From Deltaproteobacteria bacterium HGW-Deltaproteobacteria-4 (lineage in GTDB: Bacteria > Desulfobacterota > Desulfuromonadia > Desulfuromonadales > UBA2197), in NCBI GenBank assembly GCA_002841765.1, contig PHAV01000002.1, positions 137,604-201,603 on the forward strand: 64,000 nt of DNA, written 5' to 3'. The position numbers and the translations under genes were made by a program. Below are positions 33,946 to 44,400 of the stretch, one piece after another; position 1 is the first letter of the stretch; each line of letters opens with the position of its first letter. The notes below the pieces were generated by a model. The model was not told where the DNA came from and made no database searches. It saw nothing but the letters and a program-made list of their open reading frames with translations.

Positions 33946-36644
33946 CCGAACCTCTACACTCTTCCGGCCGCTTTTTCCTCCCTGAACTCGTCGATCCCCG
34001 CACCCCTTATGAAGAGCGGCGCGCCGCCCTGCTGGTCGCGGCCCGTGCCTTCCTCGATTTCCACCATGCCGGTATTCGCGATGAACACCGGTCCGGTGCC
34101 TCGGGGCGCAAGGTGGTGGCGAGTCTGACCTCGGTCGCCGACACTCTGATTCGCAACCTGTATACCTGTGTCTCCGGTGGGGTGGCGTGCGGTCCGAAAG
34201 ATCGGACGACCCTCATAGCCATCGGCGGTTATGGCCGTGGCGAGCTTAATCCGCGTTCTGATATCGACATTATGTTTCTGACCGAAGAGAAGGAAGGGAA
34301 GGAATTTGCCAAGGAGATTTCCGACCGCGTCCTGTATCTTCTTTGGGATCTCGGACTCGAGGTCGGTTTCAGTGTCCGTTCGATCAGCGATTGTCTGGAA
34401 ATCGCTGATCAGGATCTGACTGCCCGCACCGCTCTCCTCGATTCCCGTCCCCTGGCCGGCGATAATGCTCTTTATGGCCAGTATGAAAAGGTCGTGGGCA
34501 CGACGATCCGGGTCAAGCAGGGGAAGAGATATATTGAAGAAAAGCTTGAAGAGCGGCGCTTGCGGCTCAAGAAGTACGGCTCATCGGTCTACCTCCTGGA
34601 GCCGAATATCAAGGAGGGCGAAGGCGGACTACGCGATCTCCATACCGCCCTGTGGGTGGCGCAGGTCAAATACAAATGCCGGGTACTGCAGGAGTTGGTG
34701 GTCAAGGGGGTGATGACCGATCAGGATGGCGCCGAGTTCGAAGCGGCGCTCGATTACCTGTGGCGGATTCGCAACGAACTCCATTACCTTGCGGCGCGCA
34801 AAACCGATCAGCTCGACTTTGAAAAGCAGGAACAGATCGCTGCTTTTCTCGGCTATCAGGATAGTCGTAAGGGGCAGGCGGTCGAGCAGTTCATGCAGGA
34901 CTATTACGCCCATGCGGTGCGGGTCGAACATATCGCCACCTCGCTGATTAACAAAACCTTGCAGCAGGGGGATAAGTCTTTCGGCATCCTTGGCTACCTG
35001 CGCCGCCGCGTTGTCGAAGAAGGATTTTATGTCCTGCGCGGTGAACTCTCGCTGACCAGCGATGATCTCTTTGAACGCGAACCGGCGCTTATGATGCGCG
35101 CCTTTCTGTTGGCGCAGCGACATAACGTCAAGCTCAGCGTTCCGCTTAAAGGGTTGATTCGTGCCAATTTGCATCGGATCAACGACAAGGTGCGGCGTTC
35201 CAAAATTATGGCAGATGGTTTCCTTGAAATTCTCCGCAGCCCCTCCGGCGTTGTCGAGACCCTGCGCGAGATGCACCATCTGCAATTTCTTAATCACTTT
35301 ATCCCCGAATTTGCCCATATCTTCTGCAAGGTGCAGCACGACGCCTACCATATCTACACGGTTGATGTGCATACTCTCTTTGCCGTTGAGGAGATCTGTA
35401 AGGTCTGGCGCGGCGATTATGCAGCCAAAAAACCGGTCCTGACCCAGGTGGCAGGGGAGATTGAGAAGCGCGAACTCCTCCTGCTCGGCGTCCTTCTGCA
35501 CGATATCGGCAAGGGGGAAGGAAAAGATCACAGCAACAAGGGGGCGGACATGGTACCGACCATTGCCCGTCGTCTCGGCCTATCCCGCGAGGACAGCCAG
35601 CGTCTCCAATTTCTTGTTCGCCAGCATCTCGTCCTCGCCAATACTTCGCAGCGTCGCGATCTCTCTGATGACAAGCTCATCGATCAGGTCGCCCAGACCA
35701 TGGAGATGAGCGAAAATCTGCGCATGCTTTACCTCCTTACCTTTGCCGATCTTAAGGCGGTCGGTCCGGATATCTGGTCGGAATGGAAAGGACGGCTTCT
35801 CCAGGAGCTTTACGAGAAGGTCTACGATGTCCTCGAACGCGGTGACTTTCACAGTGAGCGGAGTTCGGAGAAGGTTCGTAACCGCACGCGCAAGATCTTT
35901 GAACTCCTCGAAGACGAGTTCGAGCCGCGCATTCTCCGCGAGTATGTTAAATCATTGTCGACGCGTTATCTCCTCGCCCATCGCTCCAGCGAGATTGCCG
36001 AGCATCTCCGCATTGTCCTGAAGCGCGGCGAGAAGACCGTGCAGATCTTTGTCCGTCAGGACAGCGACGGGGAGTTCAGCGAGATAATGGTGACCACCCT
36101 CGATGCGCCCGGTCTCTTCTCCCTGATCACTGGGGTGATGGCGGCGAACAGCCTGAACATCCTCGGCGCCGAGATCAACACCCTGTCGAACGGCGTTGCT
36201 CTCGATATCCTCCAGGTGCGCTCTCCTGCCGGCGAGATGGTCACCGATCCGCGTAAATGGGAGCGGGTGGAGAGCGATCTCTGTGCCGTTATCGAAGGGC
36301 GGGTGCGAGTTGATGAACTGGTACGCAAGCAGAAACGCCCTGATTTTCTCACCCCCAAGGCCCGTCCCCGCTATCCGACCCGGGTCGAGATCGACAATAC
36401 GGTCTCCAGCGAATATACCGTCATCGATATCTTCTCCCACGACCAGGTCGGCCTCCTTTATCAGATGACCCGCACCCTCAAGGATCTCGGCCTTTACATC
36501 GGTGTGTCGCGGATTTCGACCAAGGTCGATCAGGCGGCCGATACCTTTTATGTCAAGGATATCTTCGGACAGAAGATCCGCGACGAAGAGCGCCTGGCGA
36601 CCATCCGGCAGCAGTTGATCGAGCGGATCGGGGAAGATATTTGA
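33942..36644 (+). CDS. glnD: [Protein-PII] uridylyltransferase / uridylyl-removing enzyme
   Basis: 900 residues. Nucleotidyltransferase domain with GGYGRGELNPRSDIDI, GlnE-like helical linker, HD phosphohydrolase with HDIGKGEGKDHS, and two C-terminal ACT domains (about 705-780 and 815-895) that sense glutamine. It uridylylates PII when nitrogen is short and removes the group when glutamine is high. No PII gene (glnB/glnK) is in the window. Four-base overlaps with the amidase upstream and xerD downstream indicate tight coupling. Confidence 0.96.
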   Translation: MTEPLHSSGRFFLPELVDPRTPYEERRAALLVAARAFLDFHHAGIRDEHRSGASGRKVVASLTSVADTLIRNLYTCVSGGVACGPKDRTTLIAIGGYGRGELNPRSDIDIMFLTEEKEGKEFAKEISDRVLYLLWDLGLEVGFSVRSISDCLEIADQDLTARTALLDSRPLAGDNALYGQYEKVVGTTIRVKQGKRYIEEKLEERRLRLKKYGSSVYLLEPNIKEGEGGLRDLHTALWVAQVKYKCRVLQELVVKGVMTDQDGAEFEAALDYLWRIRNELHYLAARKTDQLDFEKQEQIAAFLGYQDSRKGQAVEQFMQDYYAHAVRVEHIATSLINKTLQQGDKSFGILGYLRRRVVEEGFYVLRGELSLTSDDLFEREPALMMRAFLLAQRHNVKLSVPLKGLIRANLHRINDKVRRSKIMADGFLEILRSPSGVVETLREMHHLQFLNHFIPEFAHIFCKVQHDAYHIYTVDVHTLFAVEEICKVWRGDYAAKKPVLTQVAGEIEKRELLLLGVLLHDIGKGEGKDHSNKGADMVPTIARRLGLSREDSQRLQFLVRQHLVLANTSQRRDLSDDKLIDQVAQTMEMSENLRMLYLLTFADLKAVGPDIWSEWKGRLLQELYEKVYDVLERGDFHSERSSEKVRNRTRKIFELLEDEFEPRILREYVKSLSTRYLLAHRSSEIAEHLRIVLKRGEKTVQIFVRQDSDGEFSEIMVTTLDAPGLFSLITGVMAANSLNILGAEINTLSNGVALDILQVRSPAGEMVTDPRKWERVESDLCAVIEGRVRVDELVRKQKRPDFLTPKARPRYPTRVEIDNTVSSEYTVIDIFSHDQVGLLYQMTRTLKDLGLYIGVSRISTKVDQAADTFYVKDIFGQKIRDEERLATIRQQLIERIGEDI

Positions 36645-37549
36645 ACCGCGCCGAACCGCTGGATCTTTATCTCGATCAGTTTCTGCATTATCTGACCGTG
36701 GAGAAGGGGAGTTCCAAGCATACGCTGGAAGCCTACAGCCGCGACCTCGGGCGTTACCTGGCGCATCTGGCTGCCAGTGACGTTGACAACTTGTCCGAGA
36801 TCCGACCGGCGCTGATCCTCCTTTATCTTGCCAGGTTGAAGGAGGCGGGCCTCTCGGCGCGCAGTCGTGCCCGTGCGCTGGTGGCAGTGCGGAGTTTTCA
36901 TAAATTCCTTTGTAGCGATGGGGTCACGCTCGAAAATCCGACGTTGCAGGTCAGTGCGCCGCGCATTGCCGCCGCCCTGCCGCACTCTTTGAGTCTTGTC
37001 GAGGTCGAAGCACTGCTGCGCGCCCCGAACGGAGACGACCCCTACAGTCTGCGCGACCGGGCGATGCTCGAAGTTTTGTATGCCACCGGCCTGCGCGTTT
37101 CGGAGTTGATCGCCCTGCGGGTTGAAGATTTCCGTTTCGAGGCCGGCTATCTCATTGTTTTTGGTAAACGCCGCAAGGAGCGGGTGATCCCCCTCAACGA
37201 TACGGCTCTGGCAGCAGTTGATGACTATCGCAAGTACGGACGGCCCCGTCTCGACCGGACCGACAAAATCGTCCCGGTTCTCTTTCTCAATCGGGATGGA
37301 GGAGGGTTGACACGACAGGGTTTCTGGAAGATCATCAGGCGCCGCGCCTTGGAGGCTGGTATCGCCAAGAAGATTACTCCGCATACACTGCGCCACTCCT
37401 TTGCCACCCATCTGTTGGAAAATGGCGCGGATTTGCGGGCGGTGCAGGCGATGCTCGGCCATGCGGATATCGCCACAACGCAGATTTATACGCACGTCAC
37501 CCGTGACGGGTTACGGAAAATCCACCAGAAATATCACCCGCGCGGTTGA
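36641..37549 (+). CDS. xerD: Tyrosine recombinase XerD
   Basis: 302 residues from a TTG that overlaps the glnD stop (TTGA). N-terminal SAM-like core-binding domain 8-95; catalytic domain 115-300 with Arg152, Lys176, His248, Arg251, His274 and nucleophile Tyr283. The ending GLRKIHQKYHPRG is of the XerD rather than XerC type. It resolves chromosome dimers at dif with FtsK. It is embedded among housekeeping genes, so not an integrase of a mobile element. Confidence 0.93.
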   Translation: MNRAEPLDLYLDQFLHYLTVEKGSSKHTLEAYSRDLGRYLAHLAASDVDNLSEIRPALILLYLARLKEAGLSARSRARALVAVRSFHKFLCSDGVTLENPTLQVSAPRIAAALPHSLSLVEVEALLRAPNGDDPYSLRDRAMLEVLYATGLRVSELIALRVEDFRFEAGYLIVFGKRRKERVIPLNDTALAAVDDYRKYGRPRLDRTDKIVPVLFLNRDGGGLTRQGFWKIIRRRALEAGIAKKITPHTLRHSFATHLLENGADLRAVQAMLGHADIATTQIYTHVTRDGLRKIHQKYHPRG

Positions 37550-37575
37550 AGTCCGGCGGATGTACAGAGGATGTT

Positions 37576-38784
37576 ATGAAATATATTATTTTGCTCGGCG
37601 ATGGCATGGCCGACGAACCCCTGGCTGAACTCGACAACAAGACCCCCTTGCAGCATGCGCAGACGCCGCGCATGGATGGCCTCGCCCGCATTTGCGAACA
37701 GGGTCTGGCTGATACTGTCCCCGCCGGTTACGCACCAGGGAGCGATGTCGCCAACCTCTCGGTCTTCGGTTACGACCCTACCACCTGCTATACCGGCCGC
37801 TCTCCCTTGGAAGCCGCGAGTATGGGGGTAGAGCTTGGACCAGAGGATGTCTCCTTCCGCCTCAATCTTGTCCATCTTCAGCCCCATGCCGGCCGGATCT
37901 ACATGAACGACTTTTCCGCCGGCCACATCTCGACGCCGGAAGCCGCCGAAATCATCGCCACCTTGCAGGCTGAGCTCGGCGGCAGCGAGTTCAGTTTCCA
38001 TGCCGGCGTTTCTTATCGTCACCTGTTAGTCTGGAAGGGGGGGAAGGAGAAGATGACCTGCACCCCGCCGCACGACATCACCAATCAGAGTATCGATAGC
38101 TACCTCCCTACAGGGGACGGCGCCAGTGAGTTGATCAATCTCATTACTTCGTCGCAGCTTCTGCTGAAACGCCATCCAATCAATCTCACCCGCGAAGAGC
38201 GCGGCGACAACCCTGCCAACTCCATCTGGCTTTGGGGACAGGGGCGCAAGCCGCACATGGAGACGATGGCGGCGCGTTATGGTCTGCGCGGCGCGGTGAT
38301 CTCCGCCGTCGATCTCCTCAAGGGGATCGGTGTCTGCGCCGGCCTCGACATCATCAATGTCCCCGGCGCTACCGGTTACATCGACACCAACTACCGCGGC
38401 AAGGCCGAAGCCGCCCTGGAAGCGCTCAAGACCCGTGATTTTGTGTACGTTCATGTCGAAGCCCCGGACGAAGCGTCCCATGCCGGGAATTTGGCGCATA
38501 AACTCAAGGCGATCGAGGATTTCGATAAACTCGTGGTCGGCACGGTCCTTGACGGCATCGCCGCTCTCGGTCCGCACCGCGTCCTTGTCCTCCCCGATCA
38601 TCCGACTCCGGTGGCGAAGATGACTCACACCAGCGATCCCGTCCCTTATCTCCTTTACGATTCCGCCGGCGCCTTTCCGCCCGCCTGTCCTGCGGATGGC
38701 TACTCGGAAGCAGCGGCCGAAGCCAGCAATATACGGATCACGCCGGGCTGTGACCTCTTTGCGCGCATGGTCAAAGGCCAATAA
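37576..38784 (+). CDS. apgM: Cofactor-independent phosphoglycerate mutase (ApgM type)
   Basis: 402 residues from ATG 37576 with AGAGG upstream; 10 extra in-frame codons to 37546 overlap xerD and look spurious. Alkaline-phosphatase-superfamily metal sites: LLGDGMAD at the N-terminus, then the DxxxH pairs near EAPDEASHAGN and LVLPDHPTP. It interconverts 3- and 2-phosphoglycerate without 2,3-bisphosphoglycerate. This archaeal-type family is common in Deltaproteobacteria. It lies 26 bases after xerD. Confidence 0.93.
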   Translation: MKYIILLGDGMADEPLAELDNKTPLQHAQTPRMDGLARICEQGLADTVPAGYAPGSDVANLSVFGYDPTTCYTGRSPLEAASMGVELGPEDVSFRLNLVHLQPHAGRIYMNDFSAGHISTPEAAEIIATLQAELGGSEFSFHAGVSYRHLLVWKGGKEKMTCTPPHDITNQSIDSYLPTGDGASELINLITSSQLLLKRHPINLTREERGDNPANSIWLWGQGRKPHMETMAARYGLRGAVISAVDLLKGIGVCAGLDIINVPGATGYIDTNYRGKAEAALEALKTRDFVYVHVEAPDEASHAGNLAHKLKAIEDFDKLVVGTVLDGIAALGPHRVLVLPDHPTPVAKMTHTSDPVPYLLYDSAGAFPPACPADGYSEAAAEASNIRITPGCDLFARMVKGQ

Positions 38785-38878
38785 ACAGGTGCAGAGAACT
38801 ATTCAACAGGGCAAGGGCAGCCATTCAGGTTTTTCAGAAAGCGGCAGTGGATCTGATGCAAGCTGGATCTGGAGTGCC

Positions 38879-38908
38879 TTGACTCGGTAGCGAGGGCCGT
38901 TGTATTAA
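38879..38908 (+). promoter_or_regulatory. Sigma-70-like promoter of the ispH-pfa operon
   Basis: TTGACT (38879-38884), 18-base spacer, TATTAA (38903-38908), leaving about 35 nt of leader before ispH. The rest of the 165-base gap after apgM shows no clear terminator, so read-through is possible. Confidence 0.55.
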
Positions 38909-38949
38909 TACCGCTTTTACGCTTTTCTCTGCGAAACGAAAGGTAGGCG

Positions 38950-39801
38950 ATGAAGATTATCAGGGCCGAGCGGGCGGGAATGTGTATGGGGGTCAATCTG
39001 GCGCTGAGTAAACTCGACGCCCTGATTGCCCGGATGCCGCAACCCGACTCCCTCTTTATCCTCGGCTCGATCATCCATAATCCGCAGGTGGTACGGGCCT
39101 ACGCCGACAAGGGCGTCATTACCGTCCAGTCGCCGGCGGAGATTCCGGCCGGGGCTACGGCGGTCATTCGCGCGCATGGCGTCACCAAAGAGGTGGAGAA
39201 GGAGCTCAGTCAGCGTGGGGTACAGATTGTCGATGCCACCTGTCCCAAGGTCAAGGCGGCCTGCCTCCTTATTGAAAAGCATACAGCGTCCGGACGGGTT
39301 CTCCTCCTGTACGGTGAAGCAACCCATCCGGAAGTGAAGTGCCTCCTCAGTTATGCCGCGGCCGGGGCTTTTGTCTTCGACAGCCGCGAGGCGTGTCTTT
39401 CCTTATTGCTCGATCCGGTGCACAGTTATTGTCTGGCAGCGCAGACAACGCAGGACAAAGCAATCTTCAAAGAGATCAGTGCCGAGCTCAAGGGCCGTAC
39501 CGATCTCGATCTTATCGTTCTCGACACCATCTGCGACGCCACCCGCGAACGTCAGGACGAAGCGGTGCGTATCGCCCGCGAGGTCGATTTTGTTGTTGTT
39601 GCCGGCGGCTATGAAAGCAGCAACACCCGGCGTCTGGCGCAGGTTGTCCTTTCCCAGGGGACGCCGGCGCTGCATATCGAGACAGCCGAGGATCTCCCCC
39701 TTGATGAATTGAAAAAATATCAGCGCATCGGCCTGACCGCCGGCGCCTCGACTCCGAAAGTGATCGTTGACGAAATCCAGCGGGTTCTGGAAGCCCTGTA
39801 G
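38950..39801 (+). CDS. ispH: 4-hydroxy-3-methylbut-2-enyl diphosphate reductase
   Basis: 283 residues, usual length. The three cluster cysteines are Cys12, Cys98 and Cys195; catalytic Glu123 (GEATHPE) and the substrate histidines His43, His76 and His126 are present. It makes IPP and DMAPP in the last step of the MEP isoprenoid pathway. The first cysteine motif reads GMCMGV where GFCFGV or GFCAGV is common. pfaD starts only 12 bases after its stop, so isoprenoid and secondary-lipid synthesis share a transcript. Confidence 0.94.
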   Translation: MKIIRAERAGMCMGVNLALSKLDALIARMPQPDSLFILGSIIHNPQVVRAYADKGVITVQSPAEIPAGATAVIRAHGVTKEVEKELSQRGVQIVDATCPKVKAACLLIEKHTASGRVLLLYGEATHPEVKCLLSYAAAGAFVFDSREACLSLLLDPVHSYCLAAQTTQDKAIFKEISAELKGRTDLDLIVLDTICDATRERQDEAVRIAREVDFVVVAGGYESSNTRRLAQVVLSQGTPALHIETAEDLPLDELKKYQRIGLTAGASTPKVIVDEIQRVLEAL

Positions 39802-39813
39802 GGAAGAATATTA

Positions 39814-41436
39814 ATGATTTTTGCTCAGAAGAATAAAGTCCTTCTTGGCCTCTTTTCACCGGCAGGCGCTGAGAGTGTTCCACCTCTGGAACTGTTGCGG
39901 CGGATCAATCAGCCACTCTTCGTCGCTGAACTGGGTGGGAAATCGGTCCTGTTGCCGGGAGCGACCGGAACCAACGGCCTCAAGCAGGAGAATCTTCTGC
40001 CCTTCACTGCCATGGTTGCACCTGCGCCCCTCTCTGCCCTCGGCGATGCCAGCTTCTGCCGTGATCACCACCTCCTTTTCCCGTATATCGGCGGGTCGAT
40101 GGCCAAAGGGATCAGTTCGGTAGCCATGGTCAAGGCCTTTGGCGAAGCCGGCATGCTCGGTTTTTTCGGTGCGGCCGGCTTGCCCCTGGCGACGGTCGAA
40201 GCGGCCATTCACGAACTCAAGGGTGCCGGCGACTTTCCTTTTGGCTGCAATCTCATTCATAGCCCGCAGGAACCGGAACTGGAGAATGCCCTTGTCGAGC
40301 TTTATCTGCGCCAGGGGATCAAACTGATCGAAGCTTCCGCCTTTCTTGCTCTGACTCTGCCGCTGGTGCGTTATCGCACGTACGGGATCTATCGGCAGGA
40401 CGACGGGCGGATTATCACCCCGAACCGGATCATCGCCAAGATTTCCCGCGAAGAGGTCTCGGCCCGTTTTTTTGCGCCACCACCGGAGAAATTTCTACGC
40501 GTTCTGGTCGAAGCCGGTGAGCTCACAGCGCAGCAGGCCGAGTGGTCGACGCAGATCCCGATGGCGCAGGATGTCACGGCCGAGGCTGATTCCGGCGGAC
40601 ATACCGACAATCGTCCGGCTTTGTCTCTGCTGCCGACGATTCTCAGTCAGCGAGCGCAGTTCCAGGCGCAGTACAATTACGAGCAGCCCCTGCGTGTCGG
40701 ACTCGGCGGCGGCATCGCTACCCCCGCTTCGGCGGCGGCGGCCCTCAGTCTGGGGGCGGCCTATCTCGTTACCGGCTCCGTCAATCAGGCCTGTAGCGAA
40801 GCCGGCACCTGCGACGAGGTTCGCCAACTCCTCGCCGAGACCCGGCAGGCGGACATCACCATGGCTCCCTCCGGCGATATGTTCGAGATGGGGGTCAACG
40901 TTCAGGTCCTCAAGCGCGGCACGATGTTCTCGATGCGGGCAGCCAAACTTTACGAGCTTTATCGCTCTTATTCCGGTCTCGACGCCCTGCCGTCGGAAGA
41001 ACGTGCTAAACTGGAAAAAACGATTTTTCGCGCTCCCCTTGCCGAGATCTGGGAAGCGACCCGTACCTACTTTGCGCGCCGTGATCCCCGTCAGGTCGAG
41101 CGGGCGCTAGCTGATCCCAAACATCAACTCGCTCTGGTTTTTCGTTGGTATCTCGGCCAGTCCCCGGTCTGGGCCAGCTCCGGCGAATCATCGCGTCGTG
41201 TCGATTATCAGATCTGGTGCGGCCCGGCGATGGGTGCGTTCAACGAGTGGAGTAAAGGTTCTTTTCTCGAAAATGTCGCGCGCCGACAGGTTGTGGCTGT
41301 GGCTTTGAATATCCTTTTTGGCGCCGCGGTTCTGTTGCGGACCCATCAATTGGCGCTGCAGGGAATTCATCTTGCTGCCGCGGATAAACTCTCCGAACCG
41401 TTGGAGATTGCACAGATCAAGGAGTACCTCCATTGA
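39814..41436 (+). CDS. pfaD: PfaD: trans-acting FMN-dependent enoyl reductase of the PUFA synthase
   Basis: 540 residues. TIM-barrel nitropropane dioxygenase/enoyl reductase of the PfaD family, with EADSGGHTDNRP, GLGGGIATPASAAAA and VTGSVNQACSEAGT marking the FMN site and the PfaD-specific C-terminal half (IWCGPAMGAFNEW). In PUFA synthases PfaD reduces the enoyl-ACP in chosen cycles and so sets the double-bond pattern. It is the first of three pfa genes, 12 bases after ispH, and its TGA overlaps the TTG of pfaA. ER-first order is that of myxobacterial clusters (their pfa1). Confidence 0.94.
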   Translation: MIFAQKNKVLLGLFSPAGAESVPPLELLRRINQPLFVAELGGKSVLLPGATGTNGLKQENLLPFTAMVAPAPLSALGDASFCRDHHLLFPYIGGSMAKGISSVAMVKAFGEAGMLGFFGAAGLPLATVEAAIHELKGAGDFPFGCNLIHSPQEPELENALVELYLRQGIKLIEASAFLALTLPLVRYRTYGIYRQDDGRIITPNRIIAKISREEVSARFFAPPPEKFLRVLVEAGELTAQQAEWSTQIPMAQDVTAEADSGGHTDNRPALSLLPTILSQRAQFQAQYNYEQPLRVGLGGGIATPASAAAALSLGAAYLVTGSVNQACSEAGTCDEVRQLLAETRQADITMAPSGDMFEMGVNVQVLKRGTMFSMRAAKLYELYRSYSGLDALPSEERAKLEKTIFRAPLAEIWEATRTYFARRDPRQVERALADPKHQLALVFRWYLGQSPVWASSGESSRRVDYQIWCGPAMGAFNEWSKGSFLENVARRQVVAVALNILFGAAVLLRTHQLALQGIHLAAADKLSEPLEIAQIKEYLH

Positions 41437-44400
41437 AAAAGAGCGCAGAAAAGACCGGGCAGGCGTCGGAAACGATGGCTCCCATCGCCATAGTCGGTAT
41501 CGGCTGCATCTTTCCGCAAGCCGAAGATAAGGTCGCTTTCTGGAGCAATATTCGCCAGGGCCGGGATGCCATCACCGAAGTCCCGGCCAGTCACTGGCGC
41601 CCTGAGGATTACTTTAATCCCGACCCCAAAGCCCCGGATCAGGTCTACGCCAAGATGGGTGGTTTCCTGCCGCCGGTCGATTTTCATCCGATGGAGTACG
41701 GCATCCTCCCCAATGCCCTGGAAGCGGTCGATACGGCCCAGCTCCTCGGCCTGCTCGCCGTCGAACAAGCTCTGGTAGACGCCGGCTATAGCGCAGACAA
41801 GGAGTTTGATCGCGAGAAGGTCAGCGTCATCCTCGGTGTTACCGGCAGCCTCGAACTCGTTATCCCCCTCGGTGCCCGGCTCGGCCATCCGCGCTGGCGT
41901 ACCGCCCTCAAGGAGGCGGGCGTTGCCGACGACATCGCTGCCGATGCGATTGCGCGCATCAGCGATTCCTACGTTCCCTGGCAGGAGAACTCCTTCCCCG
42001 GCCTTCTCGGCAATGTCGTTGCCGGCCGCATCAGCAAGCACTTCAACTTCGGCGGCACCAACTGCGTCGTCGATGCCGCTTGCGGCAGCTCCCTGAGCGC
42101 TCTTAATCTTGCCGCTCTCGAACTTAGCGCCGGCAAGGCCGACATGGTCGTCACCGGCGGTGTCGATACCTTCAATGATATCTTCATGTACACCTGCTTC
42201 AGCAAGACGCCTGCCCTTTCTCCGACCGGCCATGCCCGGCCTTTCGATGCCAATGGCGACGGCACCACCCTCGGCGAAGGTCTGGGGGTCGTCGTCCTCA
42301 AACGTCTTGCCGACGCCGAACGAGATGGTGACCGCATCTATGCTGTTATCCGTGGCATCGGTACCTCCAGTGACGGTCGCGGTTCAGCGATTTACGAACC
42401 GAGCGCTGCCGGACAGGAGAAAGCGCTGCGTCGTGCCTACCAGCAGGGAGATGTCACCCCGGAGACGATCGAACTGATCGAAGCGCACGGTACCGGCACC
42501 AAGGTCGGCGATGCCGTCGAGGTCAAGGCGCTGCGTCAGGTCTTTGGTGAAGGCGAACGCCCCTGGTGCTCTCTCGGCTCGGTCAAATCGCAGATCGGTC
42601 ATACCAAGGCAGCCGCCGGTTCAGCCGGGCTGATCAAGGCGACTCTCGCCCTGTACCACAAGATTCTGCCGCCGACTCTCAAGGTGCAGAAACCTCAGGA
42701 TGTTGTCGTCGGTAATGGCAGTCCCTTTTATCTCGACACTGCGGCCCGTCCCTGGATCGCCACTCCTGATCACCCGCGCCGTGCCGGCGTCAGTGCTCTC
42801 GGTTTTGGCGGCAGCAATTTCCATTGTCTTCTTGAAGAGTATCAAGCGGAGAAAGTCGTTGTCGATGAAAGCGGCGAGGTGCAGATTGCCGCCTTCAGCG
42901 CCCCTGATGGCGCCGAACTGGAAAGTTTCCTGCGCGCCTTCCCGGCCGAAGCCGCCTGGCCGGAGCTGCGTCTCGCCGCCAGTGCGAGCCGCCTGCAATT
43001 CGATCCGCAAATGGCTTGTCGTTTGTCCCTGGTGATGGAAAAAGGGAAGAGCAACCCCCCGGCGCAGATCAAGAGCGCATTGAGCATGCTGGCGAAATCA
43101 GGAACGCAGAGCTTCTGGCAGACCCCGGACGGTGTTTACTTTGCGAGCGGCGGGGCTGCCGGCAAGCTCGCGATCCTCTTTCCCGGTCAGGGAGCGCAAT
43201 ATCCCGGCATGCTGGCGGAGTTGGCGCTGCAATTCCCTGCCTTCTTCGCCACGCTTCAGGCCGCCGATCAGTCCTTTGCTGCTGCGGTCGGCGCCAGCGG
43301 TCGCCTTGCCGAAGCGATCTATCCGCGCGGCAGCTTTGACGATGTCAGCCGCCAGGCCGACGTAACCCGGCTGCAGGCCACCGAAGTCGCCCAGCCGGCC
43401 CTTGGTGCCGTCAACCTCGGCGCCCTCAAGGTGCTGAATTCTTTTGCCCTGCAGGCCGATGCTTTTGCCGGCCACAGTTACGGCGAATTGACCGCCCTGT
43501 GTGCCGGCGGTTACTTCGACGAAAGCGCCCTGCATCGTCTTTCCCGCCGCCGCGGCGAGCTCATGGCCGCCGGCGAAGGTGATCGCGGCACGATGCTGGC
43601 GGTCTCCGCCCCATTGGCCGAGGTCGAAAAGCTGTTGGCTGAGGAGAGTCTCGATCTCGTTCTCGCCAACCGTAATACTCCGGAACAGGGCGTCCTCTCC
43701 GGGGCAACAGCAGAGATTGCCAAGGCGGTTAAACTTCTCGAAGCCCGTGGTCTGCGTTACAAAGAGCTGACCGTCGCTGCCGCTTTTCACAGCCCCCTGG
43801 TTGCCGCTGCCAGCGCCCCTTTTGCTGAGGCATTGACGGACACGGATTTTCAGACGGGTAGAACTGAAGTCTTTGCCAACAGCAGCGGTCAGGCGTATCC
43901 GGCAAGCGCCGATGACGCCCGCCAGCTCCTGTCCACCCAGCTCGCCAGTCCGGTTGAGTTTGTCAGCGAGATCGAGTGCCTTTATGTCAGCGGAATCCGC
44001 ACCTTTGTCGAGGTCGGCCCCGGCGCCCGGCTGACCGGCATGGTCAAGGCGATACTCGCAGGTCGCGAACATCAGGCCTTGGCCCTCGATTCCTCTGGTG
44101 GACAACGCTCGGCAATTCACGATCTCGCCCGCACCCTCAGTCAGTTGGCGGTCCTCGGCTATGGTATCGACCTCAGTCGCTGGGATGGCGATTATGCGTC
44201 GGAGCGGAGCAGAGTGATGAAGAAGAAGGGGATGGTCGTCCCGCTCTGCGGCGCCAATTACTTTAATCTCCCGGCGAAACGTCCGGCCCGGGCGCCGCAA
44301 ACCCTTCCCCCGGCTGCGACTGTACCGCTGAGTGCCGCGGCAGTGCCGCTTGCGGCTTCCCCCACCACATCTACTATGGCAGCGGCCCCGGCCCCGGCGG

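Noticed and set aside
36641-37549. Phage or island integrase
   Set aside because: The tyrosine recombinase overlaps glnD and precedes apgM, has XerD-type C-terminal sequence, and no attachment repeats or phage genes are near.
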